Both the position numbers and the translations under genes were made by a program. From the NCBI GenBank assembly GCA_913048145.1, contig CAJWVP010000116.1, positions 1 to 8,352 on the forward strand: DNA of 8,352 bases, in the 5' to 3' direction. The DNA comes from an uncultured Rhodospirillaceae bacterium (GTDB taxonomy: Bacteria; Pseudomonadota; Alphaproteobacteria; Rhodospirillales; Casp-alpha2). This document shows, one piece after another, positions 6,615-8,352 of the stretch. The notes under the pieces were generated by a model that saw nothing but the letters and a program-made list of their open reading frames with translations, had not been told where the DNA came from and did no database searches. The first letter of the stretch is position 1; each line of letters begins with the position of its first letter.

Positions 6615-7406
6615 ATGACATCATATAGACCGGTCAATGCGGTCCTTCGCGGACTGGACGTATTATTGGCCACCAATCGCCTTAAAGGTCGCGCGACGGT
6701 GGGCGAAATCCACCGCCACACGGGCCTCGACAAGGCCACCATTGTCCGTATGTTGGAGACCCTGGCTCACGCGGGTTTGACCGTGCGCAACGAAGAAACG
6801 CGGACCTACGAGGTGACCGGCAAGGCGTTGCTGCTCAGCGTTGGCTATGATCGCCATCGCGCGGTCAGCGCTATCGTTACGCCGATCATGGAGGAATTCC
6901 AGGACGAAATTGGATGGCCTTCGGATGTGGCTATCTTCGATACCGACGCCATGCTCCTAGTGGAGACATCGCGGAAGGCTGGGCCGATGATGCTGAACCG
7001 GCACCCGGGTTACCGCGCACCCATCCTTGCAACCAGCCTCGGCCAGGTCTATCTGGCCTTTAGTCCAACTGAGGAGCGCGAGGCCGTATTGGCCCGGGAG
7101 GCCGAAAACGCCGATCCTTGGAACGATATCGCCCGTGATCCGGTCGCCGCCAAGAAGTTCTTCGATGAAATTCGCAAGCGTGGGTATGCCATCATGCACC
7201 CGGACTATTCGCGGATCGAATACCGCCACACGATGACCAGTGTTGGCGTACCAATCATGGCCGTCGACGAAGTTTTCGCGTCCATCAACGTGCTGTACCT
7301 CAAAAAGGCGCTGACGCCCGAGCAGGCCGTACGGACCATGCTGAAACCCCTTCAAGCGGCCGCGAAAAAGATCTCTGAGGAACTGGCGCGTCGATCCCAT
7401 AAGTAA
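6615..7406 (+). CDS. IclR-family transcriptional regulator, MhpR-like
   Basis: From the ATG at 6615 this is 263 residues, normal for the family. The N-terminal winged helix-turn-helix spans about 5-75, with the HTH at GEIHRHTGLDKATIVRMLETLAHAG. The C-terminal effector domain follows. Segments such as GWPSDVAIFDTDAMLLVETS (100-119), ILATSLGQVYLAF (137-149) and the LTPEQAVRTMLKPLQAAAKKI tail closely follow the E. coli MhpR pattern. MhpR controls 3-(hydroxyphenyl)propionate catabolism, which suggests an aromatic or organic-acid ligand but does not prove one. The frame extends back to a GTG at 6576 (276 residues). I prefer 6615 because the family-like sequence (YRPVNAVLRGLDVL) starts right after it and neither start has a strong RBS. 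It is transcribed away from the catabolic operon, the usual arrangement for a local activator or repressor. Confidence 0.93.
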   Translation: MTSYRPVNAVLRGLDVLLATNRLKGRATVGEIHRHTGLDKATIVRMLETLAHAGLTVRNEETRTYEVTGKALLLSVGYDRHRAVSAIVTPIMEEFQDEIGWPSDVAIFDTDAMLLVETSRKAGPMMLNRHPGYRAPILATSLGQVYLAFSPTEEREAVLAREAENADPWNDIARDPVAAKKFFDEIRKRGYAIMHPDYSRIEYRHTMTSVGVPIMAVDEVFASINVLYLKKALTPEQAVRTMLKPLQAAAKKISEELARRSHK

Positions 7407-7539
7407 AGTTCCCTACCTGCCAAAATCGAGGGCTAGACCTATAATTTTCCTCATTTTTCTCACCTTCTGGAAATGTCTAAATGGGCCCGTAGGTGCGATG
7501 GTTGATTCATGATCGCAGGCCTGAACATTTAGGTTTGCA

Positions 7540-7833
7540 ATGTCCATATCCCAGACATTGTCATCGGTGTCGTCGCTTCTCGCTGACTCGGCGTTGTTGA
7601 TGCGTCGCAACGGCGTCTTGGCAACGACATTGAGCATGCACATTGGCGAGGCTGGTGTGCCCGCCTGGATCATTGGTGCGGCGACGGCCCAGTACTAGGC
7701 GGGGATCGTTGTCGAAACTAGGTTGAGCCATAAGGTCATCGCCAACGTCGGTTATATCCGCGCCCTCTCCGCTTTCGGTTTGACCATGTCTGCGGCAACT
7801 TTAACGCACGCGTTCCTATCCGAACACTGCTCC
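7540..7833 (+). pseudogene. N-terminal fragment of an MFS transporter, nonsense-mutated and truncated at the tRNA
   Basis: The ATG at 7540 follows a TTAGG about 6 nt upstream. Translation gives MSISQTLSSVSSLLADSALL, then VLATTLSMHIGEAGVPAWIIG and AATAQY, then TAG at 7696-7698. The same frame continues as AGIVVETRLSHKVIANVGYI, RALSAFGLTMSAATLTHAF. This is the familiar start of major facilitator transporters: TM1 with a GNGxL-like turn, a loop, TM2 ending in YxAGxVV, the RLSHKVIANVGYIRA loop in place of the conserved cytoplasmic 2-3 loop, then TM3. An intact protein would have about 400 residues and 12 TMs; only about three TMs remain. The frame runs into the tRNA gene, so everything after TM3 is lost. 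The stop sits where the family usually has an aromatic residue before AG, consistent with a point mutation. The 133 nt between the IclR gene and this ATG contain no gene and no clear terminator. Confidence 0.7.
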
Positions 7834-7907
7834 TGGAGCGGGTGAGGGGAATCGAACCCCCGTTTAAAGCTTGGGAAGCTTTCGTTCTACCATTGAACTA
7901 CACCCGC
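7834..7907 (-). tRNA. tRNA-Gly (anticodon CCC)
   Basis: The reverse strand folds as a standard cloverleaf. The acceptor arms are GCGGGTG (7907-7901) and CACCCGC (7844-7838); the D arm is GTTC/GAAC around AATGGTA; the anticodon arm is AAAGC/GCTTT with loop TTCCCAA; the T arm is GGGGG/CCCCT with loop TTCGATT. Discriminator T is followed by an encoded CCA (7836-7834). Loop positions 34-36 read CCC, decoding GGG glycine codons. Layout and sequence closely match E. coli tRNA-Gly(CCC). The molecule is 74 nt including CCA. Confidence 0.97.
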
Positions 7908-7946
7908 CCAGCGATCCAGGAATCCACACAATGGTCTACTTTCATG

Positions 7947-7975
7947 GGTATACGGTATCGGTTCGCAGGCGGCAA
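7947..7975 (-). promoter_or_regulatory. Possible promoter of the tRNA-Gly gene
   Basis: On the minus strand TTGCCG (7975-7970) and TATACC (7952-7947) are separated by 17 nt, a fair sigma70-like pair. Transcription would start near 7940, leaving a 5' leader of roughly 33 nt before the tRNA. The match is partial and not unique to this position. Confidence 0.35.
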
Positions 7976-8132
7976 GGTATGCGCTATATCTGGTGGTATT
8001 TGCGGCGCACATTGAGAGCACAACGGTGATCTGATCCAGATGAATATTGATGTGGTCGGTAAATTGCCGCTTTGTGTGTTCGAGGAAAACCAAGCCTTAA
8101 CCTTTCTTGGCAACTGACTGGGGTTATATCGG

Positions 8133-8179
8133 GCTAATAAAACTATTTTTGATTAGCGCGGAACAGCGGTGCATATTAT
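8133..8179 (+). promoter_or_regulatory. Inverted repeat overlapping a possible promoter of the rightmost gene
   Basis: GCTAAT (8133-8138) and ATTAGC (8152-8157) form a perfect 6-bp inverted repeat around an A/T-rich centre, with AAA/TTT pairing inside after one mismatch. Its right arm overlaps TTGATT (8149-8154), a possible -35, followed by CATATT/TATTAT near 8172-8179 as a weak -10. The position suits an operator for the gene starting at 8226. A terminator is less likely, since the stem is A/T-rich and lacks a following T tract. Confidence 0.3.
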
Positions 8180-8225
8180 CAAATGATGATGAAAATCACC
8201 CGCAGTGAGAATTGAAATTAGTGCC

Positions 8226-8352
8226 ATGTCCAATTCGATGATTTCCCAGGCCGTTCCCATGGACCCAGCCAAATTCCAAGACCCTCTTGTGACCGCAAAG
8301 GGGGAGGAGCGTGCGGTGGTCGCGCTAACGCGACTCCATACCGTCTGGTTCA
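8226..8352 (+). CDS. Probable radical SAM protein, 5' end only
   Basis: Forty-two codons are visible before the window ends. From the ATG at 8226 the reading is MSNSMISQAVPMDPAKFQDP, LVTAKGEERAVVALTRLHTVWF. The pattern FxDPxVTAxGExRAxVxLxRLxTLWF is what I recall from the region just before the NTGTLCNxxCxxCYIESSP cluster motif of a group of bacterial radical SAM proteins. The CxxxCxxC motif itself would lie just beyond the window, so the call rests on resemblance in the leading segment only. Alternative starts are the Met codons at 8238 and 8259; no strong RBS picks one out. The gene points away from the tRNA and appears independent of the catabolic cluster. Confidence 0.5.
   Translation, partial: MSNSMISQAVPMDPAKFQDPLVTAKGEERAVVALTRLHTVWF

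Larger units (their letters stand above)
7908..8225. other. Gene-free region between the tRNA and the radical SAM-like gene
   Basis: No protein-like open frame is visible. Minus-strand frames in 7887-8113 overlap the tRNA and its promoter region and have no family resemblance. The stretch probably holds the tRNA promoter at its left and the promoter of the gene at 8226 at its right, including an A/T-rich inverted repeat at 8133-8157. It is more A/T-rich toward the right end than the coding parts of the window. Confidence 0.5.

Noticed and set aside
6957..7400. Minus-strand open frame of 147 codons
   Set aside because: It mirrors the effector domain of the IclR regulator, which is clearly the real gene.
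7413..7673. Minus-strand open frame of 86 codons between the regulator and the tRNA
   Set aside because: It overlaps the MFS fragment on the other strand, which has recognisable transporter sequence, and itself shows no hydrophobic segments or known motifs.
7803..7814. AACGC-AC-GCGTT inverted repeat downstream of the tRNA, considered as a terminator
   Set aside because: The loop of 2 nt is too small and no T tract follows in the tRNA direction. It also lies inside the MFS frame.
7834..7862. Direct-repeat attachment site matching the tRNA 3' end
   Set aside because: I looked for a second copy of the tRNA 3' segment in the window and found none, and no integrase gene is present, so an att site pair cannot be called here.
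7887..8113. Minus-strand open frames of about 70 codons
   Set aside because: They run into the tRNA gene and over its likely promoter and have no recognisable protein features.
1..8352. CRISPR array, insertion sequence or rRNA
   Set aside because: No regularly spaced repeats, transposase-like frames with terminal inverted repeats, or rRNA-like sequence were seen.

Overview
The window looks like a piece of a proteobacterial chromosome, most likely from an alphaproteobacterium. This is inferred from gene style (ATGA-coupled catabolic genes, a CaiB/BaiF CoA-transferase beside an acyl-CoA dehydrogenase, an MhpR-like IclR regulator), moderately high GC, and a tRNA-Gly(CCC) with an encoded CCA end. 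No lineage marker in the window settles it.

Layout: positions 1-6453 are transcribed leftward. In transcription order they hold an acyl-CoA dehydrogenase (6453-5290), a family III CoA-transferase (5285-4092), an MDR-superfamily quinone-oxidoreductase-like enzyme (4095-3076), a decayed MarR-like regulator (about 3060-2628), a fumarate reductase/succinate dehydrogenase-type flavoprotein (2439-718), a short partner with a single [2Fe-2S] domain (721-356), and the start of a peroxiredoxin-like gene that runs off the left edge (256-1). Spacing is very tight at three junctions (4 nt, ATGA, ATGA), which supports co-transcription and translational coupling. The MarR remnant and a 188-nt leader split the cluster in two. 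Divergent from the acyl-CoA dehydrogenase is an IclR-family regulator (6615-7406); the intergenic region between them carries several inverted repeats.

The right end is different in character. It holds the N-terminal fragment of a rightward MFS transporter, interrupted by an in-frame TAG and ending where a leftward tRNA-Gly(CCC) begins (3' end of the tRNA at 7834). After a gene-free stretch of about 320 nt comes the start of a rightward gene that resembles a radical SAM protein (from 8226).

How the genes may work together (inference): the IclR protein senses an aromatic or organic-acid ligand and controls a catabolic cluster. A carboxylic acid is activated by CoA transfer and dehydrogenated at the alpha,beta position. 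The MDR enzyme handles a carbonyl or enoyl intermediate, and the flavoprotein/[2Fe-2S] pair oxidises or reduces a related acid. The flavoprotein lacks the usual FAD-linking histidine and has Phe where succinate/fumarate enzymes have a substrate-binding His. Its partner lacks the C-terminal [4Fe-4S]/[3Fe-4S] domain and no membrane-anchor gene is present. It is therefore probably a soluble redox enzyme with a substrate other than plain succinate or fumarate. This is the most interesting part of the window.
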